64,000 nucleotides of DNA from Psychroserpens algicola (lineage in GTDB: Bacteria > Bacteroidota > Bacteroidia > Flavobacteriales > Flavobacteriaceae), in assembly GCF_014526325.1 (NCBI RefSeq), contig NZ_JACNMJ010000007.1, forward strand, positions 1 to 64,000, read 5' to 3'. The position numbers and the translations under genes are program-made. Positions 19,037 to 27,321 of the stretch are shown piece by piece. The notes beneath the pieces were generated by a model. That model saw nothing but the letters and a program-made list of their open reading frames with translations. It ran no database searches and had not been told where the DNA came from. The first letter of the stretch is position 1; each line of letters begins with the position of its first letter.

Positions 19037-20080
19037 TTAGGCTGCAGATTCTTCTGTGACTAAATTGTTTAATACATTTTTTCTGTATTCATTAGGTGTT
19101 ACATCATATTTCTCTTTAAAAATTTTAGAAAAATAACTCCTACTTGTAAATCCGATACTATAAACCACTTGCGAAACATTTAAATCGGCATTACTCATCA
19201 GGTCTCGAGCAGCTTCTAGTCTTATATGTCTTACAAACTCGGTCACAGTTCTGGTGTATAAGAATTTAAAACCGTCCTGTAATTTGGCTTGAGATAGTCC
19301 TGATTCTAGAGATAAATGTTCCAGAGAGTAGCTAAACGATGGGTCTTTAATAATTTTATTTCCTAGTTTCCTAATGAGTTTTAATTCTGTTTTAGATAAT
19401 GAAGTCGGCAATTGTACACCTCTTTGAAATTTATTGTGACGCTGAATATGAAGTGATAAAATTTCGTAGACTAAGGCTTCAATTTTTAATACTTTAACCA
19501 TGCCTTTAGACTTTATTTTTTTCATCTTCTTAATATAGTCGGCCATTTTCAGATTAAGTGCTCCGTAATGCGAGAATCGATTATCATGATCAGTATCCAC
19601 AAAAACTTCGTATAAACGTTTGTTTAATAAAGATGCATTTGTAGTTCTTTTTTTAAGAAAGTTTTTACGGATAATTTGAATGATACTAATTTCTAATTTC
19701 TTGTCTTTAGGGAAATGAATATAATTATAGCCACCAGTCTTATTAGTGAAAATTAAAGAATGAAATTGTTCTACTAATTTTTCTTCATTATTAATACCAA
19801 ATCGGTGTTTGAAATCACCATTATAATTATATATAAAACGAATCGGATTAAAACTACTAGCTTTTATCTTTAACGTAATTTCATCATAAAAAGTAATATC
19901 AAAATCTAAAAAGTTAACGCCCCAATCAAAGGGTAAATATTTAATGGTTCCTTTAGCATTTTCATTGTCAAATGTCAAGCTGTATTCGTTCCATTTTTCT
20001 ATAATATGTCCACCAAGAACATCTTTAATTTGATGTAATAAATCTTTTGGGCTCTCGGCAATTATTTCAATTTCTGTCAT
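19037..20080 (-). CDS. AraC-family transcriptional regulator
   Basis: 347 residues. The C-terminal 100 form two helix-turn-helix motifs: HLSLESGLSQAKLQDGFKFL and DLNVSQVVYSIGFTSRSYFS, ending KEKYDVTPNEYRK, the AraC signature. The N-terminal 240 residues are strand-rich (TIKYLPFDWGVNF, FYDEITLKIKASS) and carry no recognised sensor domain. It sits in the middle of the stress-type block and is divergent from the hemerythrin/topoisomerase pair, so control of its neighbours is a reasonable inference. Confidence 0.9.
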   Translation of the reverse strand: MTEIEIIAESPKDLLHQIKDVLGGHIIEKWNEYSLTFDNENAKGTIKYLPFDWGVNFLDFDITFYDEITLKIKASSFNPIRFIYNYNGDFKHRFGINNEEKLVEQFHSLIFTNKTGGYNYIHFPKDKKLEISIIQIIRKNFLKKRTTNASLLNKRLYEVFVDTDHDNRFSHYGALNLKMADYIKKMKKIKSKGMVKVLKIEALVYEILSLHIQRHNKFQRGVQLPTSLSKTELKLIRKLGNKIIKDPSFSYSLEHLSLESGLSQAKLQDGFKFLYTRTVTEFVRHIRLEAARDLMSNADLNVSQVVYSIGFTSRSYFSKIFKEKYDVTPNEYRKNVLNNLVTEESAA

Positions 20081-20431
20081 AGTTTAATCAGATTGATTTG
20101 TATATACTGTAATTAGTATCTGTTAGATATACGTACCATAATCTCTAGTGGATATTTAATTGGACAATTTAAGTCTTTTTTAACTGAAAATGATAAGGAA
20201 ATGTTAAAAAAAAATCAGTGATTGATTTGAAATCTTAAATCGATGTGATTTTTTTTATTTGCGTTAAAATCTCATTAGATACAGCACTTTAGTCTTATAT
20301 AGGTGTCTTACATTTACAGTATTATCATGTTAGGTTGATGAATGACATGTTAAGTAGATTGGTTAGTAAGCCTCAGTATTGATTTACTGAGGTTTTTAAC
20401 TTAAAGCAGTACTAATTTAAACACATACATT
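20081..20431. other. Intergenic region with TTGCGTTAAAA motif, direct repeats and an orphan terminator
   Basis: A 351-base gap between divergent genes. TTGCGTTAAAA at 20259-20269 recurs at 21978. A TACATTTA -7-like element lies at 20309-20316. A 14-bp imperfect direct repeat beginning CATGTTA occurs at 20326 and 20346. A hairpin CCTCAGTA/TACTGAGG (20371-20392) with a T tail ends before the hemerythrin ATG. No credible coding frame is present. Confidence 0.55.
20370..20398 (+). terminator. Orphan intrinsic terminator or attenuator ahead of the hemerythrin gene
   Basis: CCTCAGTA (20371-20378) pairs with TACTGAGG (20385-20392), followed by TTTTT. It lies 34 bases before the downstream ATG with no gene ending upstream on this strand. 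Confidence 0.7.
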
Positions 20432-20866
20432 ATGAACATTTTTGAAGCCATTAGAAAAGACCACGATATCCAAAGAGATTTACTAGATCGTTTAGTAGAA
20501 ACGTCTGGAGATACTAAAAAAAGAGATGAGACATTTAAGTCTTTAAAAAAAGAACTACAGATACATGCCGATGCCGAAGAACGCCATTACTATAAGCCAC
20601 TTATAGATTCAGATATGATGCAAGATAAGGCGCGTCATGGTATTGCTGAGCATCATGAAATTGATGAACTGATTGAAAAACTAGAAGATACCGATTATGA
20701 TTCTTCTGCATGGTTAAAAATTGCAAAAGATTTAAAACATAAAGTTGAGCATCATTTGGAGGATGAAGAACACAAGTTTTTTCAACTCTCTGGAAAAGTA
20801 TTAAGCGACAACCAAAAAACCAGTTTAGCCAAGTCGTACAACGATTATATGGAGTCTAACCGATAG
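20432..20866 (+). CDS. Hemerythrin HHE-domain protein
   Basis: 144 residues forming a four-helix bundle with the metal-binding pattern of HHE hemerythrins: His11 in RKDHDIQ, HADAEERHYY, HGIAEHHEID and VEHHLEDEEH. Expected to bind a di-iron centre and oxygen, NO or iron; the exact role is not known. The topoisomerase IB gene follows after 5 bases, so they are cotranscribed. Confidence 0.88.
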   Translation: MNIFEAIRKDHDIQRDLLDRLVETSGDTKKRDETFKSLKKELQIHADAEERHYYKPLIDSDMMQDKARHGIAEHHEIDELIEKLEDTDYDSSAWLKIAKDLKHKVEHHLEDEEHKFFQLSGKVLSDNQKTSLAKSYNDYMESNR

Positions 20867-20871
20867 GAATT

Positions 20872-21954
20872 ATGGCTGAAAGACGTCTTACAGCATCGTT
20901 ATTAAAACGGATTGACAAAAATCCTGAGTCTGCAATTGAAACGCTTGATTTGGTATATGTCAATCCGCATCAATTAGCTATTTCTCGTAAAAAAAGAGGA
21001 AAGATTTTTGATTATTTCTACAAAGGGAAACCACTATCTAAGAAAGAAGATCTAGACCGTATCAAATCTTTAGTCATTCCGCCAGCATGGGAAAATGTCA
21101 AAATTTCTACACTACACAACGGACATCTCCAAGCCGTTGGACGCGATGCCAAATCTAGAAAGCAATACCGTTACCATCCAAAATGGAGTAAGATAAAAAA
21201 CCAGACCAAATTTTTTAAAATGGCCGAATTTGGAGAAGCACTTCCTTTAATTCGCGATCGTGTTGAAAAAGACATTATCCAGTCAAGCTGGACCAAATCT
21301 AAAGTATTGGCATTGGTCATAAAACTTATGGAAGAAACTCACATAAGAATAGGTAATGCTTATTATGCCAAAAAGAATAAAACCTATGGGTTGACAACAT
21401 TGCGCAATAAACATGTACATCTTTATAAAGATAAACTGAAATTCCAGTTTACAGGTAAAAAAGGTAAAGCACATAACATCACCCTTAAAAATAAAAAGCT
21501 AGTCCAATTGGTCAGTAAATGTGAAGAGATACCTGGCTGGGAATTGTTTCAATTTTATGACAGCTATGGCGAAAAGCATAGTGTAGACAGTACTATGGTT
21601 AATGAGTACTTACAGGAAATTACCGGACAATCATTTTCAGCTAAAGATTTTAGAACCTGGTCTGCCAGTGTTATTTTTTTTGAATCACTAATGGACTATG
21701 ATCGTCCAGTTTCAGATAAAGACATCAAGAAAAATATATTATCTGCTTTTGATGTTACTGCAAAAGCTTTAGGCAATACGAGAAATGTATGCCGCAAGTA
21801 TTATGTACATCCCATTTTAGTAACTTCATATGAAGATAATACATTACATGACATATTCACTAAGATTGAAACTAACCCTAAAATTTCAAGTCATTTAACA
21901 CCAACCGAGTCTTCAGTATTAGATCTTATAAAGAATTATAAGCCTCGTATTTAG
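20872..21954 (+). CDS. DNA topoisomerase IB (poxvirus type)
   Basis: Relaxes supercoils by a transient 3'-phosphotyrosyl nick. The core motifs are ETHIRIGNAYYAK, GKKGKAH, DFRTWSAS and CRKYYVHP, with Tyr311 the likely nucleophile. The N-terminal region has AVGRDAKSRKQYRYHP, typical of bacterial TopIB. Length 360 is normal. It is a non-essential accessory enzyme in bacteria; coupling to a hemerythrin suggests expression under stress. Confidence 0.93.
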   Translation: MAERRLTASLLKRIDKNPESAIETLDLVYVNPHQLAISRKKRGKIFDYFYKGKPLSKKEDLDRIKSLVIPPAWENVKISTLHNGHLQAVGRDAKSRKQYRYHPKWSKIKNQTKFFKMAEFGEALPLIRDRVEKDIIQSSWTKSKVLALVIKLMEETHIRIGNAYYAKKNKTYGLTTLRNKHVHLYKDKLKFQFTGKKGKAHNITLKNKKLVQLVSKCEEIPGWELFQFYDSYGEKHSVDSTMVNEYLQEITGQSFSAKDFRTWSASVIFFESLMDYDRPVSDKDIKKNILSAFDVTAKALGNTRNVCRKYYVHPILVTSYEDNTLHDIFTKIETNPKISSHLTPTESSVLDLIKNYKPRI

Positions 21955-22126
21955 TTAAAGTTTTATTAATACATTGATTGCGTTAAAACCTGAATTAATT
22001 ACGTCAACGATCATGACATAATTACTCTAATTTAGTATTGAAATTAAGTGTTAAGCTATTAACACTGATGTAAATCGATAGACATCAAAAAAGAAAACTA
22101 TCGTTTCAATTAAAATACATTAAATT

Positions 22127-22576
22127 ATGAGTACTTACACAGAAGAAGTAGGAGCAAAATTAAACAACTTACTAGAAAAAACATATGATGCTGAAAAAGG
22201 ATTTAAAAAGGCCGCAGAGAATATTGATCATGCAGCTCTAAAATCGTATTTCAATAACAAAGCACAAGAACGTTATAATTTCGGACATGAGTTAAAGTCT
22301 GAAATAAAAGCATATAATCAAGATGTAGATAAAGGTGGAAGCTTAACAGGAAAAGCACACCGAGCATGGATGGATGTAAAATCATTATTTTCTTCAGATA
22401 ACGAAGAATCTATGCTTGAAGAAGCCATTAGAGGAGAAAAAGCAGCTATTGATGAATATCAGGATGTATTAAACGAAACAAGTTTACCTTCATCAACAAT
22501 GTCTATTTTGGTAACTCAAAAAAATACAATTGAAAACGGATTATCAAATATCAAAACCTTAGAGGATTTGAGATAA
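22127..22576 (+). CDS. PA2169-family four-helix-bundle protein (DUF2383)
   Basis: 149 residues, helical throughout: EKTYDAEKGFKKAAENIDHA, KAQERYNFGHELKSEI, EEAIRGEKAAIDEYQDVL. This is the ferritin-like DUF2383 layout, although not all metal ligands can be confirmed. Own terminator downstream. Its upstream region carries TTGCGTTAAAA (21978) and AATTACGTCAA (21997), each also present before another operon in the block. Confidence 0.85.
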   Translation: MSTYTEEVGAKLNNLLEKTYDAEKGFKKAAENIDHAALKSYFNNKAQERYNFGHELKSEIKAYNQDVDKGGSLTGKAHRAWMDVKSLFSSDNEESMLEEAIRGEKAAIDEYQDVLNETSLPSSTMSILVTQKNTIENGLSNIKTLEDLR

Positions 22577-22600
22577 TAGAAATCATTGATTAATAGAATT

Positions 22601-22630
22601 TAAGGCGCCCAAGTGGTGCCTTTTTTTATT
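22601..22630 (+). terminator. Terminator of the DUF2383 gene
   Basis: AAGGCGCC (22602-22609) pairs with GGTGCCTT (22615-22622, one G-T pair), followed by a T run. Confidence 0.8.
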
Positions 22631-22696
22631 TGAAGACACTTTTATCGCATACGAGTTAAACCTTGTTCTCAGATTTAAGTTTATTTAAAATAAAAA

Positions 22697-23410
22697 ATGT
22701 TCTACAAGTTGTGTAACACTTCAAGTTTATTTGATGTCGAAAACGAACTCAATACCAAGTTTCGGTATCCAAAACTGTATGAGCAGAAATCTATTATCAA
22801 TGGCAAATACGAGTCTAATTTACCTGTCATTACCAGTGAAGATCCTAATTCGATTAACTATGCTATTTGGGGATTGCTGCCTCCAAGTTATGATGGTGAC
22901 TGGGAAGATTTTCAAGAGATAACCAACACCTTAAATACTTATATTACTTACAACCAATTAAATGAAGAAATTTATGCAGACTCCTTTGATAAGCGTCGGT
23001 GTCTGATTGTTGTTAATGGTTTTTTTACAGCAAAACTTCATAAGGGGAAATTGCATCCGCATCATATCCATCTTAAAGAACATAAACCATTTTGTATTGC
23101 TGGAGTTTATAATAAAATCGAGGATGGTTTTTTAACCTGCTCATTGCTGGTCACTAATTCTGAATTGGGTAGCAAGTATCTTCCGAATATGGGTATACAA
23201 AAACCACTAATTTTCAAGAAAAAGGATTTCAGTACGTGGCTCAATACATCTTACAATTTTGAACAATTAAAACCTTTAATTGCCAATCATGATCGATATG
23301 AATTTATATCTCACCCCATTGAACATGATTTTTATAAAAATCCAAAGGTGTTTAAGCAAATAACTGAAAGCCATCATTATAAGTCGGTTATGAGAATAGC
23401 TCATCAATAG
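22697..23410 (+). CDS. SRAP (YedK/HMCES)-fold protein lacking catalytic residues
   Basis: Normal SRAP proteins form a covalent crosslink with abasic DNA through Cys2 exposed after Met removal. Here the fold signature is present (INYAIWGLLPPS, KRRCLIVVNGFF, KPFCIAGVYNK, LVTNSELGSKYLPN), but the N terminus is MFYKLC (no Cys2), the GFFEW glutamate is replaced (GFFTAK, Thr111) and the IHNRMP histidine segment reads LPNMGIQKP. So all three expected catalytic positions appear substituted. It may bind DNA without crosslinking, or have another role. Aligned by eye; a shifted start giving Met-Cys is not available. Confidence 0.7.
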   Translation: MFYKLCNTSSLFDVENELNTKFRYPKLYEQKSIINGKYESNLPVITSEDPNSINYAIWGLLPPSYDGDWEDFQEITNTLNTYITYNQLNEEIYADSFDKRRCLIVVNGFFTAKLHKGKLHPHHIHLKEHKPFCIAGVYNKIEDGFLTCSLLVTNSELGSKYLPNMGIQKPLIFKKKDFSTWLNTSYNFEQLKPLIANHDRYEFISHPIEHDFYKNPKVFKQITESHHYKSVMRIAHQ

Positions 23411-23521
23411 TATAAGCGTTAATGTTAACTGTATATGAGCTAATTAGACCGAAGAATTTGAGCGATATTTGTAATATAAAGAACTGAAAATCAGTTCATA
23501 ATTAACTTAAAACTTATTCAT

Positions 23522-23683
23522 ATGTTACGTTGGACAATCACATTTATTATCATAGCAATTATCGCCGGAATTTTAGGATTTGGAGGCATTGCTGGAGGAG
23601 CCGCTTCTATAGCTAAAATATTATTCTTTATTTTTATAGTATTATTTATTCTATCTTTATTAAAAGGAGTAGTAAAGAAATAA
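23522..23683 (+). CDS. DUF1328 (YtjA-type) membrane peptide
   Basis: 53 residues: [20 protein letters not shown] then [15 protein letters not shown] and a second hydrophobic helix ending LLKGVVKK. This is the DUF1328 pattern (short two-helix membrane protein, often stress induced). The ATG is at 23522; GCGTTAA at 23416 upstream resembles motifs before neighbouring stress genes. Confidence 0.88.
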   Translation: MLRWTITFIIIAIIAGILGFGGIAGGAASIAKILFFIFIVLFILSLLKGVVKK

Positions 23684-23737
23684 CAGAAGGTTTATTACAA
23701 ACAAGAATCATTATTAACCAATAACAACTATTTAATT

Positions 23738-23875
23738 ATGAAAAAATTAGCAAAAATATTTTTAATCGTATTTACACTATCTACAGTTTTTACTAGCTGT
23801 AGAGAGACAACAGGAGATAAAGTTGAAGATGCAGTAGAAGATGTTGCAGATGATGTAGAAGATGTTGTAGATTAA
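23738..23875 (+). CDS. 45-residue acidic lipoprotein
   Basis: A signal sequence with lipobox (TVFTSC, Cys21) is followed by only 25 residues of regular acidic repeats (DKVEDAVEDVADDVEDVVD). Entericidin-like size, but the mature part is acidic. It is followed by a strong terminator. Function unknown; short lipoproteins of this kind often mark envelope stress regulons. Confidence 0.75.
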   Translation: MKKLAKIFLIVFTLSTVFTSCRETTGDKVEDAVEDVADDVEDVVD

Positions 23876-23891
23876 TTAGAAAAGGATTATT

Positions 23892-23927
23892 AAAAAAGCC
23901 TCAATTTAAATTGAGGCTTTTTTTTTG
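23892..23927 (+). terminator. Terminator after the small lipoprotein gene
   Basis: A perfect inverted repeat around AAAGCCTCAATTT / AAATTGAGGCTTT with flanking A and T runs. Confidence 0.88.
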
Positions 23928-23953
23928 TAATGAGATGAAAAGTAGTATAAAAT

Positions 23954-24337
23954 TTAGATAGACGTTTTTTCATCTAATCCCATACTATTAGGATCTAGTT
24001 TTTTCTCAATGTCTGAAGGATTTTTAATCTGTATATAGGCATCGCCTAAAATCACAATAGGATAATTTAAAATCTCAGGAGTTTTATTCAATAGTTTAAT
24101 CCAGTCATCTTCAACTAAAGAAGCGTCTTTATCGTAATTTTTAGTAAAAGTTGGATGCTCATGGTCTACTAAATCTCCAATTTTTATATTGAGTTGTTGT
24201 GCAAGTTCTTTCCATTGGGTACCAGTAACATTTGTTTTAGTAACATCAATAGCTAACAAGTCTTTAAAGGATGCATTAAGGTAAGCATAAGCTTGCTTCC
24301 CAACTGAAGACTCAGAACTGTAATATATTTTTATCAT
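23954..24337 (-). CDS. ArsC/Spx-like thioredoxin-fold protein without the catalytic Cys
   Basis: 127 residues from MIKIYYSSESSVGKQAYAYL; an upstream ATG at 24364 would add 9 unlikely residues. The fold cues of the ArsC family are visible (beta strand plus helix start, TKTNVTGTQWKELAQQL, LLNKTPEILNYPIVIL), but the usual CxxxxxR/CxxS motif after strand 1 reads SSESSVGK, so it cannot be a normal reductase. Divergent from trxB. Binding or regulatory role possible; not proven. Confidence 0.7.
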   Translation of the reverse strand: MIKIYYSSESSVGKQAYAYLNASFKDLLAIDVTKTNVTGTQWKELAQQLNIKIGDLVDHEHPTFTKNYDKDASLVEDDWIKLLNKTPEILNYPIVILGDAYIQIKNPSDIEKKLDPNSMGLDEKTSI

Positions 24338-24496
24338 GTTATTATGTGTTGAAATTATAGTCATAGTTTCTGTTTAAGTTTCTAATTTAATTTTATTTGT
24401 GGTGTTAGTTTGACTCAAATCCAATAATGATTAACCCAATAGGCATGAGAACCCAGTATAGAAAAACCTAATAATACTATTTTAACTGTTAATAAC

Positions 24497-24532
24497 TTTG
24501 ACGTAAGTTTTTAATCAAAAATCCTACTTTTG
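24497..24532 (+). promoter_or_regulatory. trxB promoter
   Basis: TTTG at 24497-24500 and TACTTTTG at 24525-24532 match both Bacteroidota promoter elements with a 24-nt spacer (one longer than usual). Transcription would begin around 24538, downstream of the TTG at 24530 that could otherwise be read as a start. Confidence 0.65.
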
Positions 24533-24556
24533 TTGTATCAATTTGAAACAAAAAAT

Positions 24557-25534
24557 ATGTCTGATACAATAGAAAAAGTAAAGTGCCTAATTATAGGTTC
24601 TGGACCTGCAGGATACACTGCAGCAATATATGCTTCAAGAGCTAATATGCATCCTGTGCTTTATCAAGGAACGCAACCTGGAGGTCAATTGACAACCACC
24701 AATGATGTTGAAAATTTCCCTGGATATCCCGATGGAATTACAGGACCTGAAATGATGATTGAATTACAAAAACAGGCTGAGCGTTTTGGTACTGATGTAC
24801 GAGATGGTTGGATTACTAAAGTGGACTTCTCTGGAGATATCCATAAAGTTTGGGTTAATGATACTAAAGAAATCCATTGTAAAACTGTAATCATATCTAC
24901 AGGAGCTTCTGCTAAATATTTAGGATTAGAATCTGAACAAAAATATTTAAAGCTTGGTGGAGGGGTTTCGGCATGTGCTGTTTGTGATGGCTTCTTTTAC
25001 AGAAATCAAGAAGTTGTGATTGTTGGAGCAGGAGATAGTGCTGCTGAAGAAGCACACTACTTATCAAAACTATGTAAAAAGGTAACGATGCTAGTGAGAC
25101 GTGATGAGTTTAGAGCTTCTAAAATTATGGCTAATCGTGTGATTAATACGCCAAACATCGAGATACTTTACAATACTGAAACCGATGAGGTTTTAGGTGA
25201 TGGTCAAGTAGTGACAGGTGTTAGAGCTTTCAATAATAAAACCAATGAAAAGTTTGAAATTCCTGCTACTGGGTTTTTTGTCGCTATTGGTCATAAACCT
25301 AATACCGACATTTTCAAAGGCTTTTTAGAACTTGATGAAACAGGTTACATTATTAATGTTCCTGGTACATCAAAAACCAATATTGAAGGCGTATTCGTAT
25401 CTGGAGATGCAGCCGATCATGTGTATCGTCAAGCTGTAACAGCTGCTGGTACAGGATGTATGGCAGCTTTAGATGCAGAGCGTTACTTAGCTGCAAAGGA
25501 GTCTGATTTTGAGTTTGTAACTCCTCAGTACTAG
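24557..25534 (+). CDS. trxB: Thioredoxin reductase
   Basis: A flavoenzyme that passes electrons from NADPH to thioredoxin. FAD motif GSGPAGYTAA, redox pair Cys140-Ala-Val-Cys143 in SACAVCDG, NADPH motif GAGDSAAEEA and FAD C-terminal motif GVFVSGDAAD. The start is set at ATG 24557 (MSDTIEKVKC): the longer frame from TTG 24530 overlaps the promoter. Length about 325, normal. Monocistronic, ending at a strong terminator. Confidence 0.95.
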   Translation: MSDTIEKVKCLIIGSGPAGYTAAIYASRANMHPVLYQGTQPGGQLTTTNDVENFPGYPDGITGPEMMIELQKQAERFGTDVRDGWITKVDFSGDIHKVWVNDTKEIHCKTVIISTGASAKYLGLESEQKYLKLGGGVSACAVCDGFFYRNQEVVIVGAGDSAAEEAHYLSKLCKKVTMLVRRDEFRASKIMANRVINTPNIEILYNTETDEVLGDGQVVTGVRAFNNKTNEKFEIPATGFFVAIGHKPNTDIFKGFLELDETGYIINVPGTSKTNIEGVFVSGDAADHVYRQAVTAAGTGCMAALDAERYLAAKESDFEFVTPQY

Positions 25535-25558
25535 ACTCAAACTAAAACATAAAAACAG

Positions 25559-25593
25559 AAAATCCGAAGTTGTTAAGCTTCGGATTTTTTTTG
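25559..25593 (+). terminator. trxB terminator
   Basis: AATCCGAAG (25561-25569) pairs with CTTCGGATT (25578-25586), followed by a long T run. Confidence 0.88.
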
Positions 25594-25613
25594 TACATCG
25601 GAAAAAGGCTTTT

Positions 25614-26447
25614 TTATTTCTCTTTTTTCTGAAGTTTTGCTGTATCTGTAAATTTGTTAATTGTGATTTTCGGATTTCCGTAAAGGTAAACCTCACTTGT
25701 TCCTGACGCTTCTATAGTAATAAGGTCTGTAGCTTCAACATAAACATCACTTCCAATTTCTGTAATAAGACTACAGTTTTTCGCTGTAAAATTCTTACCG
25801 TTAAATTTTGAATTATTGTCAGCTCTAAGTGTAAAATCAGTAACAGCTCCTTCAATATCAGCACTTGCACGCTGGTATAAATCCATTTTGACTTCTGAAG
25901 CATTGATAAGCGCATCCATTTTGGTGTTATCACTAATTTCAGATGTAACCTTTGTAGCAGTAATATTTAATTTCACTTTAGTTTTATCGGTACTAATAAA
26001 ACTGAAATTATCGGTTTTAATATTTAGATAAGCTCTAGAAGATCCACTAGTTTTTAGTTTGGCATTGGTTAATTCTAATGAAGTTAGTGAGCGTATTTCA
26101 GCATCATCTTTGACTTCAATTTCAGAAAAAGAGTCACCATAATTAACTTTTATACTAATCTTTTTTGCTCTAATATCAGCAGTAGTTGACAAGGTAAGTA
26201 CACTGTCATTTACCTGAACATTAATATAGGCATGTAGATTGTCATCCGTTTCAATTTCAACAGAAGGTTTTTTATTATAAAAAAGTTCAACTTCAAAATC
26301 TTCACCGACTATAATTTTCTTAAAATCGTCTACATAGGTTTGTTTAATAGTTAAATTTCTATCGCCTTTTATTTTTTCGGCATCTTGAGCATAACCAGCT
26401 ATGGTAAAACCGAATATGACAAATAGAAACAGCGTAATGTTTTTCAT
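25614..26447 (-). CDS. Exported DUF2807 (head GIN) protein
   Basis: Signal peptide KNITLFLFVIFGFTIAGYAQ. The mature chain is almost wholly short beta strands (DFKKIIVGEDFEVELFY, VLTLSTTADIRAKKISIKV, SGSSRAYLNIK), fitting a DUF2807 beta-helix. It is the last member of the PadR/PspC operon and a diverged paralogue of the next gene upstream; it lacks that gene's strict TSGSD repeats. Periplasmic or outer-membrane role inferred; function unknown. Confidence 0.82.
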   Translation of the reverse strand: MKNITLFLFVIFGFTIAGYAQDAEKIKGDRNLTIKQTYVDDFKKIIVGEDFEVELFYNKKPSVEIETDDNLHAYINVQVNDSVLTLSTTADIRAKKISIKVNYGDSFSEIEVKDDAEIRSLTSLELTNAKLKTSGSSRAYLNIKTDNFSFISTDKTKVKLNITATKVTSEISDNTKMDALINASEVKMDLYQRASADIEGAVTDFTLRADNNSKFNGKNFTAKNCSLITEIGSDVYVEATDLITIEASGTSEVYLYGNPKITINKFTDTAKLQKKEK

Positions 26448-26556
26448 TGTAATAAATTAAGTATTAGAACAAATATAAAACAAAAACCATCCCAAACTCT
26501 ATTAGAGCTTGAAATGGTTATAAAAAAGGATAAATTGATTGGTTAGTTAATCCTTT

Positions 26557-27285
26557 TTATTGTCCGCGAATACTTCCTGAAACGGCATCATTCTCGCTAA
26601 CTTTTTTCGGATTTCCATAATATTTAATATCGCCTCCACTCGTTGCATTAGCTGTTAGTTTTTCTATTGCATATACTTCAATGTCTGCACCACTAGTTAC
26701 AGATGCAGTACAAGTTTGCGACTTAAGATCGCGTGCCTTTATGTCGCTACCACTAGTTGCCGAAGCACTTAAGGTGTTTGTTGAACCTGATACTTTAATA
26801 TCACTTCCGCTGGTTGATGCCAAGGTTGTTGACTCTGCTTCGATATCAACTTCAAGATCTGCACCACTAGTTGTAATTAGCCTAATAGTATCAGCTTTTA
26901 AAGTATTGGTTGAGTAAACATCACTTCCGCTGGTTGCGCTAATAAGGTCAAGATCTTTTACATTGACCATTACTTTTTTAGATTCGGAAGTACTGATATT
27001 TTCATCTGCATAGATTTTTAATACGCCATTTTCAATTTCAGTGATAATAATATCATGAAGATTTTCATCGGCTTGAACTTTTAGCATTGGAGAATCGCTT
27101 TGTGTCAAGTACACATCGATACCTCTACTGACTTCTACTCGACTAAACTCGTCTTCGAGATGACGCTCAACTGTTGAGACATTTCCGTTTCCTCTAACTC
27201 CAGGGTTTAAGTTGATGTCGAAGTTACAAGACATGAGTAATGAACTAATAATGACTGCTGTGATAAATTTTGTTAGTGTTGTCAT
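26557..27285 (-). CDS. DUF2807 (head GIN) lipoprotein with TSGSD repeats
   Basis: Lipobox LLMSC gives Cys20. After VRGNGNVSTVERHLEDEFSR and the signature VEVSRGIDVYLTQ, the chain shows six or so rungs with TSGSD, TSGAD or TSGGD at a spacing of about 20 residues, as expected for a regular beta-helix. Part of the operon with PadR, PspC and the NTF2-like gene. Family members are common in Bacteroidota envelope operons; no biochemical role is known to me. Confidence 0.88.
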   Translation of the reverse strand: MTTLTKFITAVIISSLLMSCNFDINLNPGVRGNGNVSTVERHLEDEFSRVEVSRGIDVYLTQSDSPMLKVQADENLHDIIITEIENGVLKIYADENISTSESKKVMVNVKDLDLISATSGSDVYSTNTLKADTIRLITTSGADLEVDIEAESTTLASTSGSDIKVSGSTNTLSASATSGSDIKARDLKSQTCTASVTSGADIEVYAIEKLTANATSGGDIKYYGNPKKVSENDAVSGSIRGQ

Positions 27286-27321
27286 GATGTTTTGTTTTAA
27301 TAGTGATTGATGATGATTGAT

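Noticed and set aside
20339-20383. 14-codon frame inside the 20.3-kb intergenic region
   Set aside because: It ends within the terminator stem and shows no protein-like pattern; an RNA is more likely.
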